A program made the position numbers and the translations under genes. Below, piece by piece: positions 1-9,277 of a stretch of 64,000 nucleotides of DNA (the first letter of the stretch is position 1; the number at the start of each line of letters is the position of its first letter). Source of the DNA: Candidatus Sumerlaeota bacterium (GTDB lineage: Bacteria; Sumerlaeota; Sumerlaeia; SLMS01; JAHLLQ01); contig JASGMJ010000010.1 in NCBI GenBank assembly GCA_030156535.1, forward strand, positions 1-64,000, read 5' to 3'. The notes below the pieces were generated by a model. The model made no database searches. It had not been told where the DNA came from and saw only the letters and a list, made by a program, of their open reading frames with translations.

Positions 1-2
1 AG

Positions 3-674
3 TCGCTGACGGTGAGGACGGCGACGCAGGCGCAGATCGCACGCGTCACGTCGTCGTGGGATCCGGCGGGCAACAAGACCGATCGCCAGGACTGGCAGGG
101 CCAGACGGCAACGCCGTGGCAGACGTTCGATTTCGGCCGCGACTCGCTCTATCGCCTGGCCTCGGTCACCGGGATGCAGGGCGGCGCGGCGCTGCCCGCG
201 ATGGACTATGCGCTCGACCCGGCGGGCAACCGCGATACGGTGACCCAAGGCACACTGACGACGGACTATGCGTTCCTGACGACGGACAACGCGGCGGTGA
301 ATCAGTACGGTCGGCGCGCGATCCCCGCGGCGCAGATGGTCGAGGACCTGTATTGGGACGCGGCCGGGAACCTGGCGGCGGTGGAGCAGTTCATCGGCGG
401 TCAGATGGGGCACGTCGAGAACTGGACCTACAACTGGCGGCACCAGCCCGTGGCATTCCATCGTTGGGCCGGGACGTCGGGTCTGCCCGCGGCGCAGGTG
501 ACGTTCACGAAGGCCGAAAAGACCCGCCAGGAACACGCGCTGGACGTGTACCGTCGGCTCGTGATCGACCCCATCGAGGCAGGCCTTCGTGGGGAGAAAC
601 CGCGCATGGTCTTGCAACTTTCTTGCAACTCCATGGCAAACACCAACCAAGAGACCCTAGGGCCTCCGCAGTAG
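3..674 (+). CDS. Rhs/YD-repeat protein, 3' end, with foreign-looking tail
   Basis: The frame is open to the left edge, so this is the C-terminal part of a larger protein. Three YD/Rhs-type repeats are visible (WDPAGN, LDPAGN, WDAAGN), as in large secreted or surface wall-associated polymorphic toxins. A normal Rhs core would continue after VTFT (near base 510) with a YDALGRR-like repeat. Here the sequence switches to about 55 residues (KAEKTRQEHALDVYRRL... to the stop) with no repeat character. That tail ends just before the CCA end of tRNA-Pro, a common integration target, and its last part (MVLQLSCNSMA) resembles C-terminal tails of some tyrosine recombinases; that resemblance is weak. The gene may be truncated by recombination or fused to an integrase remnant. 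The Rhs assignment is firm, the origin of the tail is not. Confidence 0.6.
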   Translation, partial: SLTVRTATQAQIARVTSSWDPAGNKTDRQDWQGQTATPWQTFDFGRDSLYRLASVTGMQGGAALPAMDYALDPAGNRDTVTQGTLTTDYAFLTTDNAAVNQYGRRAIPAAQMVEDLYWDAAGNLAAVEQFIGGQMGHVENWTYNWRHQPVAFHRWAGTSGLPAAQVTFTKAEKTRQEHALDVYRRLVIDPIEAGLRGEKPRMVLQLSCNSMANTNQETLGPPQ

Positions 675-700
675 AACGTTGTGACAACTTGGGTTGAAGA

Positions 701-777
701 TGGTCGGGATGGTCGGACTCGAACCGACGACCCCCTGCTCCCAAAGCAGGTGCGCTAGCCAACTGCGCCACACCCCG
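701..777 (-). tRNA. tRNA-Pro (anticodon UGG)
   Basis: The minus strand folds into a full cloverleaf. The acceptor stem CGGGGTG pairs with CATCCCG (one G-U pair), the anticodon stem is CCTGC/GCAGG with loop TTTGGGA giving UGG, and the T-arm is GTCGG-TTCGAGT-CCGAC. The 3' CCA is encoded (plus-strand TGG at 701-703). The Rhs-like reading frame ends 26 bases from the CCA end. Confidence 0.95.
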
Positions 778-1327
778 ACAAGGCGCTGTGTGTGTCGCCC
801 GGGAGGTGAGGCGCCGTCAACGGCACTTTCGATGCCGCTGGTGTCGAGAGGCGGGAGGGAACTCCGTCTCGTCCACACAGGCAGCTGAGGACCAGCGGCT
901 GTATTGCTCCTGTCCGTTTGGCCCAAGGAGGGGGAGGCGGGATCCAAGCGGGACAAGACTTGTCCTGTATTGATGCCTTTCTGTGTGCCTTGTTGCTTGC
1001 AAAAATGAATTAAGTGTCCAGAAAAGGTTTGTGACATGGGCATTCAAGAATGTTATCTATTGATGTTGACCTGCTTGGGGCATTTTTACTGCCGTCTTCC
1101 TGCATCTCGGAAAAGGGCAGGAAAATATCGTTTTGAAAGTTTTTTTTGGCCGGTGATTCCGGCCGGGTATACGCGTGCGAGAACTTCCGTGCTCTTGGAT
1201 GAGAATGGCAGGTTGCACGTAGTGATGGGAAGCCGGGCGATCGCTTTTGGTCCGGAGAGCGCTGGTAAATCCGAGCATCTCTTTCTGAGTGGTGCCGGGT
1301 AACGAATTTCAAGAGTCGAGGAGCAAC
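778..1327. other. Intergenic region upstream of the S8/S53-like protease gene
   Basis: About 550 bases without a convincing gene; the short frames here lack a ribosome binding site and family features. A GGCCGG...CCGGCC inverted repeat lies near 1148-1165, but its T-run precedes it, so it is not a plus-strand terminator. The protease promoter must lie here; no clear -35/-10 pair was identified. Confidence 0.4.
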
Positions 1328-4300
1328 ATGAAGAAGAGACTGGCACTACTGCTGGGCACGATGCTCGCCGGGTTGGCGTCGTCGGGTCCTGCACAGGATG
1401 GGAGCGCCTTGAAGCCCACGGTTGCTTTGTACGCCGATGGGGACGCGAATTTTGCGAAGGTCTCGAGTGCGCTGCTGCAGGCGCGGCACGCGGCAAAGAC
1501 GAAGTCGGCGGCGCCGGCGTCGGTGGCGTTGTTGGCCGAGAAGGCGAAGCGCAACGGACAGTATCAGCTCGATGTCGCAGTGACGGACATTGAGAAGGTG
1601 TCGGCGGCTGCGGCGAAGGCCGGGCTGGATGTTGTGAGCTCGTTCGACATGTACGGCTCGCGCAGCATCACGGTGCGCACGGCGGATCTGACGAAAATCG
1701 ACGCGATCGTGGACATGCCGGAAGTGCGCAAGATCGCGTTCGAGCCGCTGGCCACGACGAATGTCGGCAGCGTGCCCGGCCAGGCGGACATCGCCCTGAC
1801 AGCAGACCTTGCGCGCTCGACTCACTCGGTTGATGGCACGGGTGTTCGCATCGGCGTGCTCAGCGATACGTTCAATCGTGTGGGGACGGCGGGAACGCTG
1901 ACCCCTGGGCCCACGGCGGGAACGCTGACGGGAACGGATTCGCAGACCACACTCGACGCGCCGGCAAACGTGCGCGTCGTGGACATCGGCCCGGATACGG
2001 GAAGCGACGAAGGCCGCGGCATGGTCGAACTGATCCATGATGTGGCGCCGGGTGCGGACATCTCGTGGGCGTCGGCGTTCACGAGCTACACCGACTTTGC
2101 CTCGAACATTCTGGCTCTGGCGACGGATCCGGGATTCGAGTGCGACATCATCGTGGACGACGTGAGCTACTTTGTGGCGCCGATGTACCAGGACGGCCCG
2201 ATCGCCCTGGCCTATCGCGATGCCTACAATCTGCATGGCGTGCTGGCGTTTTCGAGTGCTGGCAACAACGCGGACAATGCCCACGAGTCGGCCTACAAAG
2301 ACATCAACCCGGATGTCGACGATACCGAGTTGCCGGAAAATGATCTGCACGACTTCGGCGGGGGCGACACGCACCTGGAGATTTTGGTGGAGAACGGGGC
2401 GACGGTGACCGTGACGCTGCACTGGAACGAGCCCTACAGCGGTTCGTCGCTCGGCGCCGGACCCGGTTCGGAATCCGATCTCGATCTCTTCTTGGCAACA
2501 GACACGGTGGTGCCTCTGGATGTCACGCAGTGGGTTGCCTACTCCGCGGATTTCCAAGGCGTTTCGGGTTCGCCGTTGGGCGATCCGGTTGAGTTTCTTG
2601 CCTATCAAAACACGACAGGCTCGGCGCAGACGCTCTATGTCGTGGTGAATCACTATGATGGAACCGAGCCGTCGGCCCTGCACCTGAGCATCCAGGGCGC
2701 AACGATCATCGACACGCACCTGATGGGTGCCCGCACGATCTGGGGCCATCCGGCGGCACCGGAAGTCATGGCGCTTGCCGCGGCTCCGTGGTTCGACATC
2801 GAGGCGCCGACGTTGTTTGGTGCGACGGCCAATGTTGATCCCGAGAGCTTTACCGCGCTGGGCGGCGCGCTGCCGTTCTACTTTGACGGCACGGGCTCTC
2901 CGATCGCGCTGGAGACCCGCAACAAGCCGGATATGACGGCGCCGGACGGAACGAACACGTCGTTCTTCGGTCAGGCGAACATTTTCGGTGGCAGCCCGGG
3001 CATTTACAAGGGCGAGGACGATGCCTACCCGAACTTCTTCGGAACGTCGGCCGCGGCGCCTCATGCGGCGGCGGTGGCGGCCCTGATCATGGAAGCCCGT
3101 CCGGCGGCCACGCAGAGCGAAATCTTGTCTGCGCTGATGAGCACGGCTGTCGACATCAATACAGGCGCGGCGGACGGAACGCAGGCAGGGCCGGACTTCC
3201 GCACGGGCGTTGGCCTGATTGACTCGAACGCGGCGATCGCGGCCATTTCAGTCGATACCACGGCGCCGACAGTGTCGTTGGCGACGACGGCTCCGAATCC
3301 GACGGCGACGTCGCCGATTCCGTTCACTGCGGATTTCGACGAGCCAGTGATTGGCTTTGACGTGAGCGACATCGTGGTGACGAACGGCACGCCGGGGAAC
3401 TTCGCCGGTTCGGGCGCAAACTACACATTTGACGTCACGCCGACAAGCTACGGCATTGTGACGGTAGTCATTCCGGCGTCGGTCTGCACGGACGCGTCCT
3501 CGAATCCGAACGATGCGTCGAGCCAGGTGGCTCTGCGTGCGACGGAGAAGATCCTGACGGTGACTCCGTCCACGGTGAACGTGGGCGCGGGCGCTGGCAC
3601 GGCAGCATTCTCCATTTCGAACACGGGGTTGGGGACGATGCCGTGGAGAGCGGAGCAACTCCAAGGCGGTAGCTGGAGTTCGATTACGTCTGGCACGAGC
3701 GGCACGGACAGCGGAACGATCAACTTCGAGTTCTCGGCGAACACGCTGAACGTTCCTCGCGTGGCGCGCATCCGCGTGGTCGCGGCGACAGCCGAAAACA
3801 ACCCGACGATCATCACCATCACGCAGGCGGCGGGCAACAACCCGGAGCTGAGCGTGACCCCGGCAAACCAGGACGTCGGCGCGGCTGCCGGCACGACATC
3901 GTTCACCGTCTCGAATCTGGGCAGCGGCTCGCTCAACTACTCGACGTTCATCACGTCGGGCAGCACGTTCCTCTCAATCACCTCCGGTGCCTCGGGCGTG
4001 AACGGCGGGACGATTGACTGCTCCTTCACCGAGAACCCCTATCCCACGCCGCGCACCGCGACGATCCGCATCACCTCCGACGGACTTGGCTCGCCGCAGT
4101 ACGTCACCGTCACGCAGGCGGCCAGCGGCGCGATCCTCTCCGTCACCCCCCCGACCCGCGACTTCAGTCATGAGGCCGGTACGACCTCGTTCGACGTTGC
4201 CAACATTGGAACGGGCACGATGGACTGGGTGGTGGACATTCCTTCCGGCAGCAGCTTCCTGAGCATCACCTCGGGCAGCAGCGGCACGAATGCCGGCACG

Positions 4301-5584
4301 ATCAACCTGGCGTTCAGCGTCAACCAGAACAGCACGCCGCGCACCGCACAGGTTCGCGTGACCGCCGCCCAAGGCTCCGGTTCGCCCGTCATCGTCACTG
4401 TGACGCAGGAAGGCAGCCCGGCAATCTTCACGCCGACACCGCTGGACGAAATCCGCGTTTCCGCGGCCGCAGGCACGACGAGCATCGACATCGCCAACAC
4501 AGGCAGCGGCACCATGCCGTGGGCGGCACTCGTCCTTCCGGGCCAGGGTGACGACTGGTGCACGATCACCTCGGGCGCCAGCGGGGTGAACTCGGGCACC
4601 GTGAATATCTCCTACACGGAAAACACAACCGGCGTCGCGCGCGTCGCCAACGTCCGTCTCCGTGCGGGCCGCATCCCCGGCAGCCCCACCAGCGTCTTCA
4701 TCGTCCAGGCCGATGATTCGATCCCCGAAGCCACGATCTCCACGACATCGAAGAACCCGACTGCCACGGCGTTGATCCCGGTGACGGTTGCCTTCGATCA
4801 GGACGTGATCGGCTTTGAAGCCAGTGACGTGAACGTCGTCAACGGCACCGTCTCCAACTTCGCAGGCTCGGGCGCAGACTACACGTTCGACGTGGTCCCG
4901 ACGGACTACGGCCTGGTGTACATCGACATCCCGGCAGGCGTCTGCTCGGACGCCGGTTTCAACGCCAACCTGGCGTCGAACCAGATCGCCCTGCGCTACT
5001 CGGACAAGATCCTGACCATCACGCCGACCAACCAGGACGTCGGAGAAGAAGCCACGACGACCTCGTTTGACGTCTCGAACACGGGCAGCGGCACGATGAA
5101 CTGGAGCACGGAAATCCTCTCCGGCAGCACCTGGATGTCCATTCCGTCGGGCGCCACGGGGACGAACTCCGGGACGATCAACGTCGACGTAACCAAGAAC
5201 CTCAGCCCCATGCCGCGCATCGCGATCATTCGCGTGAGGGCCTCCACCGCGGAAAACAACCCCACGTTCATCACGGTTACACAGGAACCGAACAGCGCCG
5301 AGCTGAGCGTGACTCCCGCCAACCAGAACGTCGCCGGCATCGCAGGCACAACATCGTTCAACGTCGCCAACATCGGCGGCGGCACGATGGGCTGGACGGT
5401 GGACATCCCCAGCGGCAGCAGCTGGCTCACTGTCACCTCTGGTGCCAGCGGCACCAACAGCGGCACCGTGAACCTCTCCTACGACGCCAACCCCATGGGC
5501 GTCGCCCGCGTTGGCGAAGTGCGCGTCACAGCTGATCAGGGCAGCGCAACGCCCCAGATCGTCACCGTGACCCAGGCCCCGTAA
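1328..5584 (+). CDS. Secreted S8/S53-like serine protease with BACON and Ig-like repeats
   Basis: This 1418-residue exported protein starts at the ATG preceded by GAGGAGC; the upstream GTG at 1289 has no binding site. A signal peptide ends near SSGPAQDG. The catalytic domain has Asp180 (GVLSDTF), an AGNN oxyanion-type segment and Ser574 (FGTSAAAPH). The place of the subtilisin histidine is taken by DEGRG, with Glu228 followed by VAPGA, as in S53-like relatives. A beta-sandwich insert lies between the Asn and Ser motifs. The C-terminal half contains an Ig-like domain, four BACON-type repeats (SxTPxxxxVxxxAGTTSF...VTVTQ), a second Ig-like domain and two more BACON repeats. These probably bind glycans or the cell surface. 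No sorting signal was seen. The likely role is an extracellular or surface protease; activity with Glu instead of His is unproven. Confidence 0.85.
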   Translation: MKKRLALLLGTMLAGLASSGPAQDGSALKPTVALYADGDANFAKVSSALLQARHAAKTKSAAPASVALLAEKAKRNGQYQLDVAVTDIEKVSAAAAKAGLDVVSSFDMYGSRSITVRTADLTKIDAIVDMPEVRKIAFEPLATTNVGSVPGQADIALTADLARSTHSVDGTGVRIGVLSDTFNRVGTAGTLTPGPTAGTLTGTDSQTTLDAPANVRVVDIGPDTGSDEGRGMVELIHDVAPGADISWASAFTSYTDFASNILALATDPGFECDIIVDDVSYFVAPMYQDGPIALAYRDAYNLHGVLAFSSAGNNADNAHESAYKDINPDVDDTELPENDLHDFGGGDTHLEILVENGATVTVTLHWNEPYSGSSLGAGPGSESDLDLFLATDTVVPLDVTQWVAYSADFQGVSGSPLGDPVEFLAYQNTTGSAQTLYVVVNHYDGTEPSALHLSIQGATIIDTHLMGARTIWGHPAAPEVMALAAAPWFDIEAPTLFGATANVDPESFTALGGALPFYFDGTGSPIALETRNKPDMTAPDGTNTSFFGQANIFGGSPGIYKGEDDAYPNFFGTSAAAPHAAAVAALIMEARPAATQSEILSALMSTAVDINTGAADGTQAGPDFRTGVGLIDSNAAIAAISVDTTAPTVSLATTAPNPTATSPIPFTADFDEPVIGFDVSDIVVTNGTPGNFAGSGANYTFDVTPTSYGIVTVVIPASVCTDASSNPNDASSQVALRATEKILTVTPSTVNVGAGAGTAAFSISNTGLGTMPWRAEQLQGGSWSSITSGTSGTDSGTINFEFSANTLNVPRVARIRVVAATAENNPTIITITQAAGNNPELSVTPANQDVGAAAGTTSFTVSNLGSGSLNYSTFITSGSTFLSITSGASGVNGGTIDCSFTENPYPTPRTATIRITSDGLGSPQYVTVTQAASGAILSVTPPTRDFSHEAGTTSFDVANIGTGTMDWVVDIPSGSSFLSITSGSSGTNAGTINLAFSVNQNSTPRTAQVRVTAAQGSGSPVIVTVTQEGSPAIFTPTPLDEIRVSAAAGTTSIDIANTGSGTMPWAALVLPGQGDDWCTITSGASGVNSGTVNISYTENTTGVARVANVRLRAGRIPGSPTSVFIVQADDSIPEATISTTSKNPTATALIPVTVAFDQDVIGFEASDVNVVNGTVSNFAGSGADYTFDVVPTDYGLVYIDIPAGVCSDAGFNANLASNQIALRYSDKILTITPTNQDVGEEATTTSFDVSNTGSGTMNWSTEILSGSTWMSIPSGATGTNSGTINVDVTKNLSPMPRIAIIRVRASTAENNPTFITVTQEPNSAELSVTPANQNVAGIAGTTSFNVANIGGGTMGWTVDIPSGSSWLTVTSGASGTNSGTVNLSYDANPMGVARVGEVRVTADQGSATPQIVTVTQAP
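3540..5581 (+). repeat. Six BACON-type repeats and two Ig-like repeats inside the protease gene
   Basis: Repeats of about 90 codons share the pattern LSVTPxNxxVxxxAGTTSF...GTMxW...SGxSGTxSGT...VTVTQ. Two Ig-like copies (about 3255-3540 and 4730-5005) share the VIGFxxSD and FAGSGAxYTFDV motifs. The similarity suggests internal duplication of an Ig-plus-BACON unit. Confidence 0.8.
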
Positions 5585-5655
5585 CGCTGCCGCCCAGGCG
5601 CCACCAGCGCCCCGGCCAGCCCCACGGGACTGAAACCACAAACTCCCAACATCGT

Positions 5656-5690
5656 CTGCCCGCCGGCCCCAACGCCGGCGGGCAGATTTG
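5656..5690 (+). terminator. Hairpin downstream of the protease gene
   Basis: A perfect 12-bp stem (CTGCCCGCCGGC / GCCGGCGGGCAG) with a 6-base loop lies 72 bases after the stop and is followed by ATTTG. The hairpin is strong but the T-tract is short. Confidence 0.6.
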
Positions 5691-5831
5691 CTTCAGGGGG
5701 AGTGAATCGAAGGAGCAACGAAGGACGGGCAAAAGTGCAACGATTCGCTCTTGACAGCCCCCACGTCCCCATGCACCTTTCCCCTCCCTTGCCGGACGAG
5801 CAGCCTCCAAGCCGCCCTTTCGGCATCGTGC

Positions 5832-5909
<78 letters not shown>

Positions 5910-6376
5910 TTCAACTCCCACAAAATCAAATATCTGCAAGCCGCTCCTTCCGGGGCGCGCTTTCCTCTTTGGAAAGTGTCAGGACGACGCGGGGGTGTTG
6001 CTGCCCGGCTATGGTGGCCCGCCAGGGTTGCCGTGCACACTGCCGTGGGTCGCCGCCTCACGGGAGCAGGAAACGAAGATGCTGTAGGGGGGGGCGCGTG
6101 CGCGCCAGCGCGAGATCCTCGTTCGCCTCATCGAGGAAGACCTGGAACACTTCGGTGTCGGAGTGGGAGAATTCGAGCAGGAAGGCCTGCTCATGCAGAA
6201 AGCGCACGACGAGGGAAGTTTGCGCCCAAACGGCAACTTGCTTTGAGAAACGCTCCGTTTTCTGGTTGATCCAAAGGCAAGAACGCGTATATTTATCCGC
6301 CTAGGGGTGTATGGAAAAGGGGAAAGACATCCGGCTGCGGCGTGCGCCGCCGACCGGAAAGAAAAGGGGGAATCCC
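5910..6376. other. Intergenic region after tRNA-Arg
   Basis: About 470 bases. No reading frame here has a credible start and family signature, and no clear repeat or RNA fold was noticed. Confidence 0.4.
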
Positions 6377-7141
6377 ATGAAAAAAGCACTACTGCTCACC
6401 ATCGCGATGACGGTGTTTGCCGTCGTCGGAAGTCAGGCTGCCAACACGACTGCCGTGCTCGGCGGCGGAGTCTGCATCAACGAAATCCTGGCGGACCCCG
6501 TGGGGTACCTCCATACCCATGACACGGATGGCAACGGAGTCGTCGTTGAGGAAGAGGAGTTTGTCGAACTCTACAATTCCTCGGACAGCCCGGTGGATAT
6601 CAGCGGCTGGGAACTGTGGCACACCTTCTACGGGCTCTGCTTTACCTTCCCCGGCGAGGTGGACTCGGGGACGACCATGCTGCCGGCTGGTGCGGTCGCC
6701 GTCATTGTGATGGAAGTCGACACCGCCAACGGAGGCACGACCCCCACCCCTGATCCTCCAGGCAGCCTGGCGTTCAACGCAGCCCATGGAAGTGTCGTTC
6801 TAGCCAATTCCGGAGACTCCATCATCATCCTCGACCGGGGGCCCTATCCCTACGAGTATATTCAGGCTTACTATAATGGCCGCAGCGACGTGGTTCCGGC
6901 GTACCCCATAGGGGGGACCAACACATTTCGGTTTTTCCCAACCCAGTCCTGCGTACGGGTCGGCCCGGTGACGGACTTTGGGTGGGACGTCGATGGGCGC
7001 TCCATGGCACGCGTTCCCGATGGCGACGATGCCATCGACAACGACCTGACGGACAACACAGCGTTTGGGCTGACGGCAACGCCCGGAAAGGTGAACACCA
7101 CCTCGCTGCCGGTGGAACTCGACGTCTTCTCCGTCGAATAA
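6377..7141 (+). CDS. Secreted lamin-tail-domain protein
   Basis: A 254-residue protein beginning at MKKALLLTIAMTVFAVVG, a clean signal peptide ending near SQAANT. A purine-rich GGGGGAA precedes this ATG, while the ATG at 6311 would bury the signal. After export the protein carries one lamin tail domain (CINEILADP ... EEFVELYNSSDSPVDISGW ... LPAGAVAVIV). Bacterial LTD proteins are usually extracellular and often accompany nucleases or surface anchors, but no nuclease domain is present. A DTDGNG calcium-loop-like segment sits before the EEFVELYN strand. The gene stands alone and converges on the large minus-strand operon. The domain call is firm, the function unknown. Confidence 0.8.
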   Translation: MKKALLLTIAMTVFAVVGSQAANTTAVLGGGVCINEILADPVGYLHTHDTDGNGVVVEEEEFVELYNSSDSPVDISGWELWHTFYGLCFTFPGEVDSGTTMLPAGAVAVIVMEVDTANGGTTPTPDPPGSLAFNAAHGSVVLANSGDSIIILDRGPYPYEYIQAYYNGRSDVVPAYPIGGTNTFRFFPTQSCVRVGPVTDFGWDVDGRSMARVPDGDDAIDNDLTDNTAFGLTATPGKVNTTSLPVELDVFSVE

Positions 7142-7181
7142 CCCTGCGGGCAACCGCACGACTGTCATCTTGTGAGCACCT

Positions 7182-7212
7182 CCGCCCCGAGGGATGATTC
7201 TCTCCGGGGCGG
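7182..7212. terminator. Candidate bidirectional terminator hairpin
   Basis: An 8-bp perfect inverted repeat (CCGCCCCG / CGGGGCGG) with a 15-base loop lies between two convergent genes. No clear T-run is seen on either side. Confidence 0.35.
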
Positions 7213-7387
7213 GTGGTGCCACTCTTGAATCCATTCATCATCGCGCTTCCAGAAGCGCAGGAAGAATTTCCATCTCCTGAAGAACGTCTTCGGGAGCACG
7301 CTGGTTCTGGCGACTTTTCTCGGGCAATCTGCCAGGAGCCGGGGCGGTCAGTGAGGAGTCTTAGGAGGCCGAAGGCCGGAGCCGTTC

Positions 7388-9277
7388 CTACATGAACGTG
7401 CGGCGCGTGTAGATGAACCATTCGATGAGCAGGAAGAGCAGGGCGGCGAGGGCCAGCCAGTGCCAGATTTCCTGATTCGTTTTCACCACCTGGTCCGTGC
7501 CGATGATTTCGCGTCCGCCGACGGCGAGTTCGTCCGCGGGGGCGATCAGCGACTCGGAGGGCGACTGCAGGTTCACGGGCAGCAGGTACCGCGTTCCCGT
7601 GTCGAACTCCACCGTGTACACGCCCGCTTCGTGCGTCTCGGTCATGTAGGCGGTGCTGATGCCGTCGAAGGAGAACTCGTGCGTGCGCCCCGACGGCGAC
7701 GTTACGGTGGCCTTCACGGCCTCCTTGTCGGGATAGATCGCGATGGCCGAGCCCGTGGCGTAGGATGGCTGGTACAGCCCCATGCGATTGCGCGAGAAGT
7801 AGTCCACGAGGTTCGACATGAAGATCGGAAATGAAACGTCGAGTGGCCAGTAGGACTGGAAGATGTCGAAACCGACGACGACGATGCGCTGGGTGTCGGT
7901 TTCCTGCAGCGTGATGAGGTCGGTCTGGAGTGCTTCGAGAATCGAGACGGAGGAGCGCGGCGCCGTGTAGCTCAGTGACTTCCCGATCTGCAGGCCGTCG
8001 AAATTGCAGAAACGATTGAGCGGATGCACGCGGTTCCAGTCAATGACCTGCGGGTTCGTTGCGTCGGCTGGATCGTTGAGCGCAAAACCCTCGATGGGGG
8101 GGAGGGCGTTGACGAAGAGGAAGTTGCCGGGGGGGAGGTCGCCCGTCGTGCAGTTGTCGAAGACGACGATGTCGTACTCGTCGCTGGGCAGGTAGTCGGC
8201 GGGGCGGATTTTGCTGATGGTGATGCGCGGGTCGATTTGCAGGACTTGTTCGAGGAAGTAGTTGTCGGCGGAAACGAGCAGGACGTTGATGTCGGTGGGT
8301 GGGGCGATGAGGGCGCGGGCGAGGTTGTCGGTCTTGAGGGCGTCGTCGCTGTCGAGCGTCAGCGTGGCCATGCCTTCGAGGACTTCGCCGGTGCTGAAGA
8401 CGACGCCGCTGGTCTGGCGCGGCGCGACGGTGGCCGAGCGCACGTCGAGGAGCTCGCCGTTGACCTGCAACTCGACGTAGGCCGTCTGTTCCTCGTCCGT
8501 TGCGTTTGTTACTGACGCGAAGATCTGGTACTCGAACGTGTCGGTGAAGGCCTCGCGCACGTCGATTCCGCTGATGCCGATGTTGTCGGTGCTTTCGCCG
8601 ATGCGGACGTACTCGACGTTGGGCACGTCGGTGAGGGAGTCGAGCGCGTCGATGACGCCGTCGCTGAGGATGATGGTCTTGGTGTTCTCGCGCGGGAGAA
8701 TCGTGTTCTCCTCGTTCGTGTACGTTGTGAGACCCTGGAGAATGAGGCCCGCTTCCTGGAGCGTCGTCTCGACGTCGCGCACCTGGATGGAGTTGATCGC
8801 GGCGCGCAGGGCCCCCCTGTCGCTGGTCAGCGTCTGCACGACGTTGGTGCGGTCGCTGAAGGAAATCACAATGGCCTCGTCGCGGTTGCCAAGCGTGTCG
8901 AGCGCCTCGCGCGCGGCCTTCTGCGCGAGTTCCAGGCGCGTCATGCCGTTGGCTTCGGTGGATGCCATCGAGGCGGAGTTGTCGATGAGCAGGACCACCG
9001 TCGTGCCGCCCAGATTCTCCAGCTTCATCACGGGGCGCATGAATGCCAGGATCAACAGGGCAAGAAGGAGCAACTGGAGCCAGAGCAGGATGTTGTTGCG
9101 CAGTTTCTGGAACGGCGCGTTCGCAATCAGGTCCTGCACGGAACGGCGCCACAGCAGCGTGGACGGCATCGTCACGCGCTTGCGCTTGAGCTTGAGCAGG
9201 TAGAACACGACGAGCAGCGGAAGCAGCGCGCCGAGCGACCAGAACAGCGGATTCTGGAGGAAGCTGAGCGAACTCAT
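7388..9277 (-). CDS. BatA-like membrane vWA protein
   Basis: A 629-residue protein and the last gene of the minus-strand operon. The start is the ATG in an ATGA overlap with the DUF58 gene; longer frames run into that gene. Residues 1-80 form the aerotolerance-regulator N-terminal region with two membrane segments (LFWSLGALLPLLVVFYLL and NNILLWLQLLLLALLILAFM). A vWA domain follows with MIDAS residues D99-N-S101-A-S103. A long periplasmic beta-rich part and a C-terminal membrane helix (WLALAALLFLLIEWF) end it. Such proteins work with MoxR ATPases and DUF58 proteins in envelope-associated complexes thought to assemble or insert metals into client proteins. That is family knowledge; no client can be named here. 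Confidence 0.85.
   Translation of the reverse strand: MSSLSFLQNPLFWSLGALLPLLVVFYLLKLKRKRVTMPSTLLWRRSVQDLIANAPFQKLRNNILLWLQLLLLALLILAFMRPVMKLENLGGTTVVLLIDNSASMASTEANGMTRLELAQKAAREALDTLGNRDEAIVISFSDRTNVVQTLTSDRGALRAAINSIQVRDVETTLQEAGLILQGLTTYTNEENTILPRENTKTIILSDGVIDALDSLTDVPNVEYVRIGESTDNIGISGIDVREAFTDTFEYQIFASVTNATDEEQTAYVELQVNGELLDVRSATVAPRQTSGVVFSTGEVLEGMATLTLDSDDALKTDNLARALIAPPTDINVLLVSADNYFLEQVLQIDPRITISKIRPADYLPSDEYDIVVFDNCTTGDLPPGNFLFVNALPPIEGFALNDPADATNPQVIDWNRVHPLNRFCNFDGLQIGKSLSYTAPRSSVSILEALQTDLITLQETDTQRIVVVGFDIFQSYWPLDVSFPIFMSNLVDYFSRNRMGLYQPSYATGSAIAIYPDKEAVKATVTSPSGRTHEFSFDGISTAYMTETHEAGVYTVEFDTGTRYLLPVNLQSPSESLIAPADELAVGGREIIGTDQVVKTNQEIWHWLALAALLFLLIEWFIYTRRTFM

Noticed and set aside
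1139-1170. Hairpin with a run of eight T as a terminator
   Set aside because: On the plus strand the T-run comes before the GGCCGG stem, and on the minus strand the stem is followed by A, so neither direction gives a terminator.
3974-5641. 555-residue minus-strand frame opposite the BACON repeats
   Set aside because: Arg/Gly/Asp/Val-rich sequence typical of an antisense frame; the plus strand encodes recognisable repeats.
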